Positions 36,987-47,473 of a DNA stretch of 64,000 nucleotides are shown one piece after another. Within the stretch, counting starts at the first letter, position 1, and every line of letters begins with the position of its first letter. A program made the position numbers and the translations under genes. The stretch covers positions 2,170,001 to 2,234,000 of the forward strand of contig NZ_CAJGZP010000001.1 in the NCBI RefSeq assembly GCF_904846155.1, written 5' to 3'. The notes below the pieces were generated by a model that made no database searches, had not been told where the DNA came from, and was given only the letters and a program-made list of their open reading frames with translations. The DNA is from Psychrobacter fulvigenes (lineage in GTDB: Bacteria; Pseudomonadota; Gammaproteobacteria; Pseudomonadales; Moraxellaceae).

Positions 36987-38213
36987 CTATTCTGGCTCAT
37001 CAACCTCAAAGACTTGGCGTAAATAGGCAAGATACGTATCATTATTGATCATGGTCTTGCCTGGACTATCAGACAACTTAGCGACTGGCTGGCCGTTGCA
37101 CTCGACTAACTTGAGGACAATATTAATCGGCATTATGCCCATATCATTGGTAAGATTGGTACCAATGCCAAAGCTGGTTTTTATCTGGTCTTTAAAGTAC
37201 TGGTGCAGCTCCCAAGCCTTTTCAAGATCCAAACCATCGCTAAAGGTCAATATCTTAGTCTTAGGATCTATCTTTAGTTTTTTATAGTGGGCAATCGCTT
37301 TGTCACCCCAGATATAAGGGTCACCGCTGTCATGACGTAGGCCGTCAAAAAGTTTGGCAAAATACAAATCAAAGTCGCGCAAAAACGCATCCATCCCAAC
37401 GACATCGGTCAGCGCAATACCCAAATCGCCACGATATTCATGCACCCAAGCTTCAAGGGCGGCTTTTTGTGAGTCGCGCAAACGCACATCTAATGCCTGA
37501 AACGCCTGCATAAATTCATGTGCCATCGTTCCAATTGGCGTCATTCCTAATTTTTTTGCCAGATAAACGTTAGAAGTACCGCTGACAATATTTGGCTGTG
37601 CTTTATTTAAAGTCTCTACCACATGGGCTTGCCAGCGCTTACTAAAGCGGCGGCGCGTACCAAAATCAGCGACGATAAAAGGCGGCGTATCCTGACTATA
37701 TTTGCTTTGCTCCTCTGCATAGTGATTCAATAATGCCACTTTTGCATCTAGCCTGCGCTGCCCTTCCTCAATGACACTGGGATCGGATAAGGCATTGAAA
37801 TATAGCTCATTAACAATCGCTAGCACAAATATCTCAAAGAACATCGCCTGAATCATAGGCCCTTCAATGTCGATACATAAGCGACCTTTACCATCGGTAC
37901 TGACAGTGATAAAACGGCGCTTGAGCTTAAACAGCTCCAAATAGTCGACAAAATCTGAGCGCAAAAAACGCAAGCCGCGCAAATATTCCAGCTCATCTTC
38001 TGAAAAACGCAGCTCACATAAGCTGTCTAGCTGCTGCTCTAACGACTCTTTGATGTCAGCCAGTGGATAGGCCGTATCTTTATTATTACGGCAACGAAAA
38101 CGATAGACACCATGCGTCTGCGGAAACTGATGCAGCATGGCTTGTAACATCGTAAATTTATACAAATCGTTATCAAGTAACGAGGTAATAATAGGTGCGT
38201 GGGTAACGGTCAT
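36987..38213 (-). CDS. pncB: Nicotinate phosphoribosyltransferase
   Basis: 408 residues, the usual length. It converts nicotinate and PRPP, with ATP hydrolysis, to nicotinate mononucleotide for NAD salvage. Signatures are [20 protein letters not shown] at the start, [31 protein letters not shown] with the active-site histidine region, and [17 protein letters not shown]. It is a single gene; its downstream neighbour is the IS-broken locus. Confidence 0.95.
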   Translation of the reverse strand: MTVTHAPIITSLLDNDLYKFTMLQAMLHQFPQTHGVYRFRCRNNKDTAYPLADIKESLEQQLDSLCELRFSEDELEYLRGLRFLRSDFVDYLELFKLKRRFITVSTDGKGRLCIDIEGPMIQAMFFEIFVLAIVNELYFNALSDPSVIEEGQRRLDAKVALLNHYAEEQSKYSQDTPPFIVADFGTRRRFSKRWQAHVVETLNKAQPNIVSGTSNVYLAKKLGMTPIGTMAHEFMQAFQALDVRLRDSQKAALEAWVHEYRGDLGIALTDVVGMDAFLRDFDLYFAKLFDGLRHDSGDPYIWGDKAIAHYKKLKIDPKTKILTFSDGLDLEKAWELHQYFKDQIKTSFGIGTNLTNDMGIMPINIVLKLVECNGQPVAKLSDSPGKTMINNDTYLAYLRQVFEVDEPE

Positions 38214-38446
38214 GTTACAGCCTTAAACAAACACAAAAGTAAGAGGTCAGCTTCTATGAATAAACGAAGCGATACAATAAAAATTATGACAATTAAATAA
38301 TGATAATACTTCTATCAAAGGATAAGTATAACGAAGTTTAGTAAAACTTTCAGAGTTCATACCAAACCAAAAAGATACGATTAAATTTATCAAATATATT
38401 ATAAAAAAGACGCTAAGAGTGCTCTTACCGCCTTTTGATAGATTAT

Positions 38447-38465
38447 GGTCTGTTGCACATTCAAA
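38447..38465 (-). repeat. Dispersed motif copy 3 (reverse orientation)
   Basis: GGTCTGTTGCACATTCAAA, five nucleotides past the msrAB stop. It differs from the other copies by one base in the core. Confidence 0.5.
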
Positions 38466-38469
38466 ATAG

Positions 38470-40335
38470 TTAGGATTTAATCAATTTCACCAAGGGTGCA
38501 TAACCTGACTGCGGCATCACATCGACTGGGATAAATTGCAGCGCGCCACCATTGATACAATAACGCAAACCGCCACGGTCTTTTGGACCATCAGGGAATA
38601 CATGACCCAGATGCGAGTCTGCTACCCGTGAGCGAATCTCCGTGCGTACCATGTTAAAGGCTTTGTCTTCATGCTGAGTAATCACCTGCATGTCGATGGG
38701 CTTGGTAAAGCTTGGCCATCCGCAGCCAGATTGGTACTTATCAGTAGATAAAAATAGCGGCTCACCGCTCACCACATCGACATAAATACCTGGCGCAAAT
38801 AAATCATCATACTCATGACTGAATGCTCGCTCAGTACCAGCGTCTTGCGTGATATTGTATTGCGCTTTAGTCAGTGTATTCTTCAGCGCATCTTTATCAA
38901 ATCCAGCATAACGCTTGGGATCTAAAGTTTCAGCTATAGTATTGGCGGGGGCAAACTTAACGCGGTTAGTACTCTCTATCTTATCATCAGCAAGGCTTAA
39001 ATCAACATGGCAATAACCATTGGGGTTTTTGGCCAAATAATCTTGATGATACATCTCAGCCAAGTAAAAATTGTCTAATGGCTCATTTTCAACCACGACT
39101 TTTTGATCGTATTGGCTTTGTACGCGCTTGAGGGCAGCATCAATGACGGCTTTGTCTTCTTTATCGGTGTAATACACACCTGAACGATACTGTACACCGC
39201 GGTCGTTGCCTTGTTTGTTTAGGCTGGTTGGATCTATCACGCGCAAATAGTATTTGAGAATGGTATCAAGGTCAGTCTTATCCGCATCATAAGTGACTTT
39301 CACCGCTTCAGCATGCCCTGAACCGCGAATGACCTGCTCATAGCTTGGGTTGGCAGTATCGCCATTGGCATAGCCTGATACCGCATCTACGACGCCATCG
39401 ACGCGCTCCATATAAGCTTCCACACCCCAAAAACACCCACCCGCCAGATAAATTGAGCGCGTGTTAATCGCTTTGCCTTGGTCATTATAATAGACACCAT
39501 CTTTGTGCTTAATGGTTTCGATTTTGCTGTTGCTATCCAGTGCTTGTGCGTTTGCAGGCTTGGCGCTACCCGCTTTGAGCTCAGCAAAGTCATTTTTGCC
39601 ATTGTCCGCCAGTGCATAAGCCTGCTCTGTCGATATATTGCCTTTAACCAAATGCACTAAGTTGCCGTTTTTATCGAGTATCGCCCAGCTTGGATAGACC
39701 TGCACACCAAGCTTATTGATCAGCTCACCTGAGGCGTCCATCAACACAGGTAATTTTGGATAATCTGCTTGAATGCCAGCATACCAAGTACTGAAGTCGC
39801 CATCGGCTTTTTCATTCAGGTGGCCGGGACTGGCAACAGTGACCACATTTAAGTCTGCAAACTTAGGATCCGTACGCCATTCTTCAGTCTCTTCAAGGGT
39901 GCCGAGACATAATGGGCACCAACTTGCCCAAAACTTAATCAAGGTGGGTTTATTGGGATCGATAACGGCAGCACCAGTGTCACCCAAGCCTTTGGTAAGC
40001 TGCGGTAATCCCTGCATTTGCCCAAGCATATCGGATGGTAACATATCGCGTGAGCTCGTCACTCCACTGTTTTGCTTGGCTGATTTAGCATTGCTACCCT
40101 TGTTATCCGCACTACTCATTTGGCCACAAGCGACTAATAGCCCTGCGCTTAATAATGTCATCATACCAAATGTACTGGCATTTTTTAGCCAACGTGATGA
40201 CTGAGAGCTCGAGGATTTTAAGTTATTTTGCTTTGAGTGTAAGCGACTTTGGTTTAAGCTTTTTTTCATATTGTCATTTTTATTGCTGTCACTGCGATCG
40301 TCATGGTCGCTGTTGCGAATGTTTTTATGTGGCAT
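38470..40335 (-). CDS. msrAB: Lipoprotein fusion of thioredoxin-like, MsrA and MsrB domains
   Basis: 621 residues. A Ser/Asn/Lys-rich start is followed by a hydrophobic stretch and the lipobox LLVAC (Cys70), so it is an envelope lipoprotein. Domain 1 (about 95-250) is TlpA/thioredoxin-like with CPLC at 140-143. Domain 2 (about 290-450) is MsrA with GCFWG (Cys301). Domain 3 (about 480-615) is MsrB with GCGWPSF and RYCING (Cys593). Together they repair both methionine sulfoxide epimers, with electrons through the first domain, as in Neisseria PilB/MsrAB. ATG 40335 with AAGGACAGG upstream is chosen over a TTG 15 codons earlier. Confidence 0.9.
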   Translation of the reverse strand: MPHKNIRNSDHDDRSDSNKNDNMKKSLNQSRLHSKQNNLKSSSSQSSRWLKNASTFGMMTLLSAGLLVACGQMSSADNKGSNAKSAKQNSGVTSSRDMLPSDMLGQMQGLPQLTKGLGDTGAAVIDPNKPTLIKFWASWCPLCLGTLEETEEWRTDPKFADLNVVTVASPGHLNEKADGDFSTWYAGIQADYPKLPVLMDASGELINKLGVQVYPSWAILDKNGNLVHLVKGNISTEQAYALADNGKNDFAELKAGSAKPANAQALDSNSKIETIKHKDGVYYNDQGKAINTRSIYLAGGCFWGVEAYMERVDGVVDAVSGYANGDTANPSYEQVIRGSGHAEAVKVTYDADKTDLDTILKYYLRVIDPTSLNKQGNDRGVQYRSGVYYTDKEDKAVIDAALKRVQSQYDQKVVVENEPLDNFYLAEMYHQDYLAKNPNGYCHVDLSLADDKIESTNRVKFAPANTIAETLDPKRYAGFDKDALKNTLTKAQYNITQDAGTERAFSHEYDDLFAPGIYVDVVSGEPLFLSTDKYQSGCGWPSFTKPIDMQVITQHEDKAFNMVRTEIRSRVADSHLGHVFPDGPKDRGGLRYCINGGALQFIPVDVMPQSGYAPLVKLIKS

Positions 40336-40795
40336 AACCTGTCCTTTTACTGGCACTGCTTTCACGGGCAATTGGTTCAAAGCCTTGAATAGGCGTTGAT
40401 TTAATATACATTGTTTTAATCTAAGTTAGAAAAACGCGTGTTCAGGATTTGATGAATATAGTTTGATAAATATGGTTTGCTAGAGATCGCTAGAATTTTG
40501 TATAAGTTTAAATTTATTAGCCTAACGTATGAAGTTTTTGCTTTGCTATCGAGGGCGCAAATAAGACGCAGACCAAAGGCAGATCAAAGAAAGGGATGAA
40601 CAGAATTTATCGCTATATTGCTAGGTAATATATGGATACTACGACCATAACTGTGCAAATACAATGAGTTATTATTAACAACGGCCAATTATGATTGAGA
40701 TTTTGTTAATAGTTGTGTACATACAGATACATTGCCGCTTCTGGTCAGTGATAAATAAGAAACTACATGAATAAGTACGCTTAAAAACACACTAT
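40336..40795. other. Intergenic region between betaine ATPase gene and msrAB
   Basis: 460 bp, AT-rich, between two minus-strand genes. It should contain the msrAB promoter. No terminator, repeat or promoter could be assigned with confidence. Confidence 0.35.
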
Positions 40796-41680
40796 TTAGG
40801 ATTTAGCACTCATAAACTGTGCAACATAATCATCTGCTGGGTTTTGTCGCAAATCATTGGCCGTGCCCGTTTGTACTAAGCGCCCACCATTCAAAATACT
40901 GATACGCTGACCGACTTTTACCGCCTCATCAATATCATGGGTGATAAAGACGATGGTTTTCTGTAGTCGTGCTTGTAGCTCAAGCAGTTGATCTTGCAGC
41001 TGCGCACGAATAAGCGGATCAAGCGCAGAGAAAGCCTCATCCATCAGCAAGATTGGACTGTCCATTGCCAGCGCACGCGCCAGCCCGACACGCTGCTGCA
41101 TACCACCTGACAGCTCATCAGGATAGCTGTGCTCTAGGCTGGGTAGCCCGACTTCGTTGAGCCAGTACCGAGCAACCTCATGGCGCTCGCTAATGCTCAT
41201 CTTACGTACACGCAGCCCATAAGCGACGTTTTGTATGACCGTCATGTGTGGCACTAAGCCAAAATGCTGAAAAACCATGCTGACGGTTTGCTGCCGATAA
41301 TGTTGCAACTCCTTATCATTCAGCTCTAAGATATTGATAGCCGAGCTTGATTTGGTAGTCTCTGTAGACCAATCATCCTCTGTCATCGCAGTTTGCGCAT
41401 TGATACTGGTATCCACCCATATCTTGCCACTGGTTGGATCAATCAGGCGATTGATATGGCGTATCAGGGTTGATTTCCCAGAGCCTGACAACCCCATAAT
41501 GCAATGTATCTCACCTGCTTTGATATTTAGATTGATATCGTATAGCCCGACTGAATAGCCAGTTTGCTCTTTCACCTTAATACTATCCATGCCCTCAGCC
41601 AATAATGCCAACGCCGACTGTGCTTGCGAGCTATTGGCATTATAAATCTTACTGATGTTTTCTAGTTGAATATGATTCAT
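40796..41680 (-). CDS. Glycine betaine/choline-type ABC transporter ATPase (ProV/ChoV-like)
   Basis: 294 residues. Walker A GLSGSGKST, signature ELSGGMQQRVGLARAL, Walker B PILLMDEAFSALDP and the H-loop VFITHDIDEA. The PHMTVIQNVAYGLRV region and the insert after Walker A are as in ProV/OpuAA; the C-terminal CBS pair of E. coli ProV is absent, so it is of the shorter ChoV type. The Q-loop reads MVFQHFGLVPH. The binding-protein/permease gene lies 24 nt upstream, forming an operon. A second ATG four codons earlier is possible. Confidence 0.88.
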   Translation of the reverse strand: MNHIQLENISKIYNANSSQAQSALALLAEGMDSIKVKEQTGYSVGLYDINLNIKAGEIHCIMGLSGSGKSTLIRHINRLIDPTSGKIWVDTSINAQTAMTEDDWSTETTKSSSAINILELNDKELQHYRQQTVSMVFQHFGLVPHMTVIQNVAYGLRVRKMSISERHEVARYWLNEVGLPSLEHSYPDELSGGMQQRVGLARALAMDSPILLMDEAFSALDPLIRAQLQDQLLELQARLQKTIVFITHDIDEAVKVGQRISILNGGRLVQTGTANDLRQNPADDYVAQFMSAKS

Positions 41681-41704
41681 TATTGCTCTCATTTTTATTG
41701 TTAT

Positions 41705-43648
41705 TTAACCAATCGGGCGTTTGCCTGCGTCAATGGTCTTTTGCCGTGCGCGCTTACCTTGACCAAAGGCTTGCGTGATACGGTCAATGATAATAGCGAC
41801 AATGACGATAGCGGTACCTGCTTGTAAGCCTTGACCGATATTGAGTGTTTGGATAGATTGCAAGACATCCTCGCCAAGACCAGGCGCACCAATCATGGAG
41901 GCAAGTACTACCATGGCAAGCGACATCATCACCGCTTGATTAATACCCGCCATGATACTGGGCAACGCTTGCGGTAATTTGATCCAGATAAGCAGCTGCA
42001 AATGCGTACTGCCGAACGAGCGCCCTGCCTCGATCATTTCATGATTGACTTGGGTGATACCCAAGGTCGTCAGACGAATGAGTGGCGGCAGTGCATAAAT
42101 AATAGTCGCAAAGAGCGCAGGCACTTTACCAATACCAAATAGCATCAGCACTGGTATGAGATAAACAAAGCTTGGCATCGTCTGCATGACATCTAGTATC
42201 GGGGTCACAATTTTACGCAGGATTTTACTACCTGACATGGCAATGCCAATCGGAATACCAATCACCACCGTGACTAATACGGATACTATTAGCAGCGCAG
42301 TGGTATCAATCAAAGCGCCCCACAGTCCAAATGCGCCGATGAGAAATAACCCTGCCCCGCATGCCAGCGCAAACCATATTTTACGCACACCAAACCATGC
42401 CAATACCGTCACGAGCACAATGATTAGCCAAGGTGGAATGATGGTTAATAAACGCTCAATGGGCAGTAATAAATAGGTCAAAGTGACATTGCTGATACTA
42501 CGGAAAACACCGCCGTAGTTTTGGACGACGCTTGCTAAAGTATTATTAAGCGGGGTCTCAAGCGACCATGAAGGGAATCCTGATGTTAAGCCAAATCGAT
42601 TATCACTACTTGCACTGTTACTAATGACACCATTATTAGCAACAGCAGCACCTGTTAGGCTAATACCTAGCTTAGCAGCAAGACTCGTGGCCGCTTCATC
42701 GGATATCCACTGTTGCCAAACGTTAGGGTTATCACGCAAAAACACTAACGCTTGCTCATCGCCACTACGTTTACTCTCACTCATCTCTAAGATGGCGCCA
42801 TTGAGCTCATCGGAGGTGAATTGAACCTTTTTAAAGACCTCTGCCAGCTCGGGATTAGACTCAATAAATGGTGTCGAGACGGCGATACCTAAAGGCGATA
42901 CAGGAAATCCAGAGACGCAGTCGGCTGTACCATCAGCAAGTAGCAAGTCTTGCCAACAGGCGTCGTCATAAGCAGGGAACTCTAACGGCGCAAAGTCATA
43001 CTTTGCCATCAAGCCCGTAGGCTGCCAGTAATAGAATAATAGCGGTTTGTGCTGCTCAAACGCGGAAGCAATCTCGGCATCGAGAGCCGCACCCGTTCCA
43101 GGGTGGGCGTTATTGAAAATATTGTCCAAACCAGTATTCTTAAGCAAACGAGTATTAAAAATCTCACACGTCCAACCAGACGGACAGTTCATAAAACGCG
43201 ACTTATTAGGGTCTTCAGGGTCTTTAAATAACTCAGCATGCTTGGGCAAATCTTGATAACTGCGTAGACCTGGGTTTTCTTCTAGTACATATTTAGGAAC
43301 ATACCAACCTTGAGTTGCGCCACCCTTGAGAGTATCACCGATGATCGCCACTTTATTCTGTGCAATGGCTTGCTCCATGATTGGCGAGCGTCCAACCCAC
43401 TGCTCTCCAATAACCTGAATGTCATTTTGTGATAATGCCGTTTCAAGTGCAGGACCAGCTCCTGGCACCTCTTCAATCGTACAGTCGTAGCCATCTTCAG
43501 CGATGTACTTGAGCACCCCAGAGATAAACTGACCGCTCTCCCATGTCAGTGCGCCAAATTTGATGGGTGAGTCGCAGGCTGCTGATGCCGATACCGGCAG
43601 TAACAACGCACTCATACATAATAAACTTAACGCAATCCATTGGCGCAT
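41705..43648 (-). CDS. Fused substrate-binding protein and permease of a betaine-type ABC transporter
   Basis: 647 residues. A signal peptide (LLCMSALLLPVSASA, cut near 23) precedes an OpuAC-like binding domain (about 25-320; ALTWESGQF, WVGRSPIMEQAI and YYWQPTGLMAKYDF, with aromatic residues that cage quaternary amines). The C-terminal part (about 390-640) is a ProW-type permease with GIPIGIAMSG, the coupling loop EAGRSFGSTHLQLLIWIKLPQALPSIMAGI and several helices. Binding domain first, permease second is the reverse of the OpuABC-type fusions. The ligand is likely betaine, choline or carnitine. Confidence 0.87.
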   Translation of the reverse strand: MRQWIALSLLCMSALLLPVSASAACDSPIKFGALTWESGQFISGVLKYIAEDGYDCTIEEVPGAGPALETALSQNDIQVIGEQWVGRSPIMEQAIAQNKVAIIGDTLKGGATQGWYVPKYVLEENPGLRSYQDLPKHAELFKDPEDPNKSRFMNCPSGWTCEIFNTRLLKNTGLDNIFNNAHPGTGAALDAEIASAFEQHKPLLFYYWQPTGLMAKYDFAPLEFPAYDDACWQDLLLADGTADCVSGFPVSPLGIAVSTPFIESNPELAEVFKKVQFTSDELNGAILEMSESKRSGDEQALVFLRDNPNVWQQWISDEAATSLAAKLGISLTGAAVANNGVISNSASSDNRFGLTSGFPSWSLETPLNNTLASVVQNYGGVFRSISNVTLTYLLLPIERLLTIIPPWLIIVLVTVLAWFGVRKIWFALACGAGLFLIGAFGLWGALIDTTALLIVSVLVTVVIGIPIGIAMSGSKILRKIVTPILDVMQTMPSFVYLIPVLMLFGIGKVPALFATIIYALPPLIRLTTLGITQVNHEMIEAGRSFGSTHLQLLIWIKLPQALPSIMAGINQAVMMSLAMVVLASMIGAPGLGEDVLQSIQTLNIGQGLQAGTAIVIVAIIIDRITQAFGQGKRARQKTIDAGKRPIG

Positions 43649-43784
43649 GGGATATCCTATTCTTTATTTTATAGTCATACTAAAAAAGCAACCGTCTGTA
43701 TCATTACTATTGTTTAGCCTTATTTGGCAGTGTAGTGATTTATAATACTGATGACAAATACTTATTCAAAAAATAAAAACAAGA

Positions 43785-43923
43785 TATAGTCGATTCAATG
43801 TTAAAGTGTTACCGTGCTGCTGGGATGAATTTTGCGCAGCCTCTGTATAAGCAGCACGCAAGGAAAATTTATACCAGTAGCACGTTGAAAGATTCATACC
43901 TTTTTTATTTTGAACTGACTATA
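43785..43923. repeat. Palindromic intergenic repeat, copy C (about 139 bp)
   Basis: Opens TATAGTCGATTCAATGTTAA and closes TTTTGAACTGACTATAA. The inner arms are CGTGCTGCTGGGATGAATTT and the complement of AAAATTTATACCAGTAGCAC, around CGCAGCCTCTG. It matches A and B in plan and most of the core. Confidence 0.7.
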
Positions 43924-43929
43924 ATAAAA

Positions 43930-43959
43930 AAATAGCGCCTATATCAATAGGCGCTATTT
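43930..43959 (-). terminator. Rho-independent terminator after the aldehyde dehydrogenase gene
   Basis: AAATAGCGCCTAT pairs with ATAGGCGCTATTT. On the minus strand the stem runs into a T7 run. Confidence 0.8.
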
Positions 43960-43989
43960 GCATAATCGTGCCCATCAGTTACCAAACGC

Positions 43990-45438
43990 TTACTTCAAAA
44001 ACAGTGCCATGGCTTTTCTAAACAAATCACCATAAGGCGGCAACAACAGATTCATACCATTAAGCTTGGCTTGTACAAAAACAGGCTTCATATGACTTAA
44101 ACGCTCAAATCCAGCTTTGCCATGATAAGCACCGATACCAGAGTCCCCAACCCCGCCAAACGGCAGATCATGCTGTGCCACATGCAGAATAACCTCATTG
44201 ACACAAACGCCGCCTGAGACGGTTTGTGTACGCACCTGATATATCTCATTGTCATCATTACCAAACACATAAAGCGCCAGCGGACGAGGACGCTCGTTCA
44301 CAAACTGAATCGCATCATCAAGGTTGTCATAATGTATCAATGGCAAGATTGGCGCAAAAATCTCATTTTGCATCAGCTGACTACTCAAAGCAGGTTCAGA
44401 GACAATGACAGGCGGCATCAAACGTATTTCAGGGTTTGCATCGACACCTGTTAAATTATGCACGCTATCGGCGGGCAACTCGTCCAAATAGCCTTGTACG
44501 CGGTTGAACTGTGCAGCATTGATAATATATGAATAGTCTTCATTATTTTCGATATTGGGATAGTGCTTTTGTAGCCACTCAATCGCTAGACTAATAAAAT
44601 GTTGATGATGCTCACGCTGAATCAACACATAGTCAGGCGCGATACAGGTTTGACCCGCATTGAGGGTTTTGCCCATCATTACGCGATTGACCACACTTTC
44701 TAGATTGACGTCTTTGGTAACGATCACGGGTGACTTGCCGCCCAGCTCAAGCGTTACGGGCGTCAAGTTCTTAGCCGCTGCCGCCATGACAATTCTGCCT
44801 ACTTCGGTTGAGCCAGTATACAGCAGATGGTCAAATGGTAGCTTGCTAAAGGCTTCTGCGATATCGACTTCACCAAGCACCACACATACCATGTCTGACG
44901 AAAAATAATGATCCACAACTTTGGCAAATGTTTCGGCAAACTTGGGCGCTGCCTCACTCATTTTTATCATGACGCGATTGCCTGCGGTTAATGCATCAAT
45001 CATCGGTCCTACTGCCAAATACAGCGGATAGTTCCACGGCACCATGATACCCACAACGCCCAATGGCTGTGGTTGAATCTCATTGTGCGCAGGTCTATAC
45101 ATCGCAGAGATAGAAGCTCGGCGCGTTTTCATCCAAGATTTACCGTACTTCTTAGCATGGCTAATACCAGTAAAGCTTGGAAATAGCTCGGCAAACTGAG
45201 TCTCTGACTCACTACGATGTCCAAAATCCGCACTGATCGCATGCGCCAGATTTTCTCGATTATCGCTCAATAGCATCTCAAGATCGTCCAGTAGCCTTTC
45301 ACGAATTGCCCAATCGTTTATCGGATTAGAACGACTTAGCGCGTGCAAGCGTGAAAACTGCTTCTGTAGCTGCTCAACAGTAGTAATGATACTCTGCGAC
45401 TTTACAGCAGCGCTTGTGGTCTTATCATTGTCAGTCAT
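43990..45438 (-). CDS. Aldehyde dehydrogenase, coniferyl-aldehyde dehydrogenase-like
   Basis: 482 residues of the ALDH superfamily. The general base is in TLELGGKSPVIV, the catalytic cysteine in LNAGQTCIAPDYVL, the oxyanion/NAD part in VVGIMVPWNYPLYLAVGPMIDAL, and LPFGGVGDSGIGAYHGKAGFE near the end. The shorter class-3-like form with a hydrophobic C-terminus (NLLLPPYGDLFRKAMALFLK) resembles coniferyl aldehyde dehydrogenase CalB and fatty-aldehyde enzymes. It oxidises an aldehyde with NAD(P); the substrate is uncertain. Confidence 0.87.
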   Translation of the reverse strand: MTDNDKTTSAAVKSQSIITTVEQLQKQFSRLHALSRSNPINDWAIRERLLDDLEMLLSDNRENLAHAISADFGHRSESETQFAELFPSFTGISHAKKYGKSWMKTRRASISAMYRPAHNEIQPQPLGVVGIMVPWNYPLYLAVGPMIDALTAGNRVMIKMSEAAPKFAETFAKVVDHYFSSDMVCVVLGEVDIAEAFSKLPFDHLLYTGSTEVGRIVMAAAAKNLTPVTLELGGKSPVIVTKDVNLESVVNRVMMGKTLNAGQTCIAPDYVLIQREHHQHFISLAIEWLQKHYPNIENNEDYSYIINAAQFNRVQGYLDELPADSVHNLTGVDANPEIRLMPPVIVSEPALSSQLMQNEIFAPILPLIHYDNLDDAIQFVNERPRPLALYVFGNDDNEIYQVRTQTVSGGVCVNEVILHVAQHDLPFGGVGDSGIGAYHGKAGFERLSHMKPVFVQAKLNGMNLLLPPYGDLFRKAMALFLK

Positions 45439-45806
45439 CTTCTTTCCTTGTTATATACGTTGGAGTCAGTACCTTATATCGGGTCAAAGACTCTCTATTT
45501 CTAGTCAAGCGTTTACTCCTACAGCGACGCCCAGCCGTAAACACTCATGAGATTCCATTCATTGTCGTTTAATGTAGCGTAATGCTTGCTGAATGAAAAG
45601 CACGTTTCACGTACTAAGGCGTATTATTTGTGTTTATGGCTATTACCTTATTTTCTCATGCTGCCATTTAACCTTGGGTGACAATATTAAAAACTGCTAA
45701 ACTTGGTACTGATAAACTTGATATGATTGTCAGTATTATTAATAGGCGCACCCATCACGTATCTCAGTTATAAAATCTGCCTATAAACCATAAGAAGCCA
45801 ACTTTC
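45439..45806. other. Divergent intergenic region, aldehyde dehydrogenase / lipB
   Basis: 368 bp with promoters expected for both genes. No repeat or hairpin of note was seen. Confidence 0.35.
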
Positions 45807-46757
45807 ATGCAAAACTCGATGCCAAAAAACATATCAGAACCTTTAGCGCAGATAGCGTCAGAAGCGCTGCATCACATAACCGATACCTTGGTCAGCCAGT
45901 CTCTAACAGCTGCCGACTACAATCCCACTCATGATGCAATGCTACAGCGGACGCTAGAACGCATCCGCCTAAAAAAAGAACAAGGGCTACGGACGCCTGA
46001 TGAGTTATGGATAGTCGATCACAACGACGTGTATACGCTTGGGCAAGCAGGTAAGGAAGAGCATATCCTGCAGCATACTGACACGCCCATCATCAAGACC
46101 GATCGCGGTGGACAAGTGACTTGGCACGGTCACGGACAACTGGTTATATACTGGCTGTTTGATTTAAACAGCCTTGGTTGGAGCGTGCGTAACTTGGTCT
46201 CACATGCCGAACAAGCGATCGAAGACGTGGCCAATGACTGCTTAAACAATCGCTCCCTATCAGATAATGCTCATATCAGTGCCCATGCTCGCCGTGATGC
46301 ACCAGGAGTTTATTTATATGCTGATAGTTTGAGCAATACTGATGACCATCATCAAAGCGATCGTCAAATGAATAATCAAAATAACGAAAAACAAAACGAT
46401 AATGCATCTAACCTGCCCGCTGACGATGCCATTATGCTTGGTAAAATCGCATCGCTGGGCTTCAAGATTAAACATGGTTTTAGCTATCATGGTATCGCGA
46501 TCAACTTAGACTGTGACCTATCCGCATTCAATGCCATCAACCCTTGCGGCTATGCTGGCATGCAAATGCTACGCTTAGCAGACTTCGTCGCAATGGATAG
46601 CAACCAAAATAATACCGTCCATCAGCAAGCTGGCTCTACATTCAGCTATCAGCAGGTGACGCAAAAGCTGATTGATAATATCGCTCAGCGCCATGCAGGG
46701 CTAATCGAGCTACGCCCAGTCACCCCGACTAAACAGCAATATAGCCATTTGCCTTAA
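45807..46757 (+). CDS. lipB: Octanoyltransferase with a low-complexity insert
   Basis: 316 residues against about 215 usually. It moves octanoate from acyl carrier protein to lipoate-dependent enzymes. Signatures are the RGGQVTWHGHGQLVIYWLF stretch (100-118), the catalytic Lys213 in MLGKIASLG and Cys247 in NPCGYAG. Between 175 and 208 is an Asp/Asn/Gln/His-rich insert (SNTDDHHQSDRQMNNQNN) that breaks the usual VY(V/I)-to-KI(A/G) link. The first 40 residues are also additional. Both active-site residues are kept, so it should be functional. AAGAAG lies upstream of ATG 45807. Confidence 0.9.
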   Translation: MQNSMPKNISEPLAQIASEALHHITDTLVSQSLTAADYNPTHDAMLQRTLERIRLKKEQGLRTPDELWIVDHNDVYTLGQAGKEEHILQHTDTPIIKTDRGGQVTWHGHGQLVIYWLFDLNSLGWSVRNLVSHAEQAIEDVANDCLNNRSLSDNAHISAHARRDAPGVYLYADSLSNTDDHHQSDRQMNNQNNEKQNDNASNLPADDAIMLGKIASLGFKIKHGFSYHGIAINLDCDLSAFNAINPCGYAGMQMLRLADFVAMDSNQNNTVHQQAGSTFSYQQVTQKLIDNIAQRHAGLIELRPVTPTKQQYSHLP

Positions 46758-46834
46758 TTGGTTTTAATGGTGGTTTTTGCATAGCCTTGTGCCTGTTTAG
46801 ACTTAAGCAGAACGAGAAAAAATTATTCAAACTT

Positions 46835-46842
46835 GCTATACT
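46835..46842 (+). promoter_or_regulatory. Candidate extended -10 promoter of ppa
   Basis: TTGCTATACT carries TATACT (46837-46842) preceded by TG one base upstream, an extended -10. No clear -35. It lies about 60 nt before the ppa start. Confidence 0.4.
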
Positions 46843-46902
46843 CGCAAACCGAAGCAACCCCGCAAACTTGTAAAAATTCATTTAAATAAATAGGAGCTCT
46901 TA

Positions 46903-47433
46903 ATGGCAGACTTTAATAAAATCTTAGACGCAGGCGATGTCGACGGCGGCATCATCAACGTAGTCGTAGAAATCCCAACGGGTAGCAGCCACAAGATTGA
47001 GTGGAATCGCGAGTTGGCCGTATTTGAGCTTGACCGTATTGATCCACAAATCTTTGCCAAGCCTTGTAACTATGGTTTCATTCCACAAACACTTGACGAA
47101 GACGGTGATGAGCTTGATGCTTTGATTTTGACTGAGCAGCCATTAACCACTGGCATCTTCTTAAAAGCCAAAGTAATCGGCGTGATGAAATTCGTTGATG
47201 ATGGCGAAGTGGATGACAAAATCGTCGTCGTGCCAGCGGATGACCGCAACAATAGCAACGCGTATAACAGCTTAGCAGACCTGCCTGAGCAAATCATCAA
47301 GCAGTTAGAGTTCCATTTCAACCATTATAAAGACCTGAAAAAAGCAGGCACCACTGTGGTTGAATCATGGGGTGATGTGAGCGAGGCCAAAGAAGTCATC
47401 AAAGAGTCTATCCAACGTTGGAAAGACCTATAA
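46903..47433 (+). CDS. ppa: Inorganic pyrophosphatase, family I
   Basis: 176 residues. It hydrolyses pyrophosphate to phosphate, pulling biosynthetic reactions forward. The signature DGDELDALIL (metal-binding aspartates), EIPTGSSHKIEW, YGFIPQT and VVVPADDRN are all present. TAGGAG stands 6-7 nt before ATG 46903. A terminator follows, so it is a single transcription unit. Confidence 0.95.
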   Translation: MADFNKILDAGDVDGGIINVVVEIPTGSSHKIEWNRELAVFELDRIDPQIFAKPCNYGFIPQTLDEDGDELDALILTEQPLTTGIFLKAKVIGVMKFVDDGEVDDKIVVVPADDRNNSNAYNSLADLPEQIIKQLEFHFNHYKDLKKAGTTVVESWGDVSEAKEVIKESIQRWKDL

Positions 47434-47473
47434 ACGATAAGTAATGGCTTTGACTAAGCATTAAGCAGACTTA

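Larger units (their letters stand above)
43649..43989. other. Intergenic region with repeat C and a terminator
   Basis: 341 bp between the aldehyde dehydrogenase and the ABC transporter operon. It holds repeat C (43785-43923) and the dehydrogenase terminator (43930-43959). The 135 bp nearest the transporter gene should carry its promoter. Confidence 0.5.
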
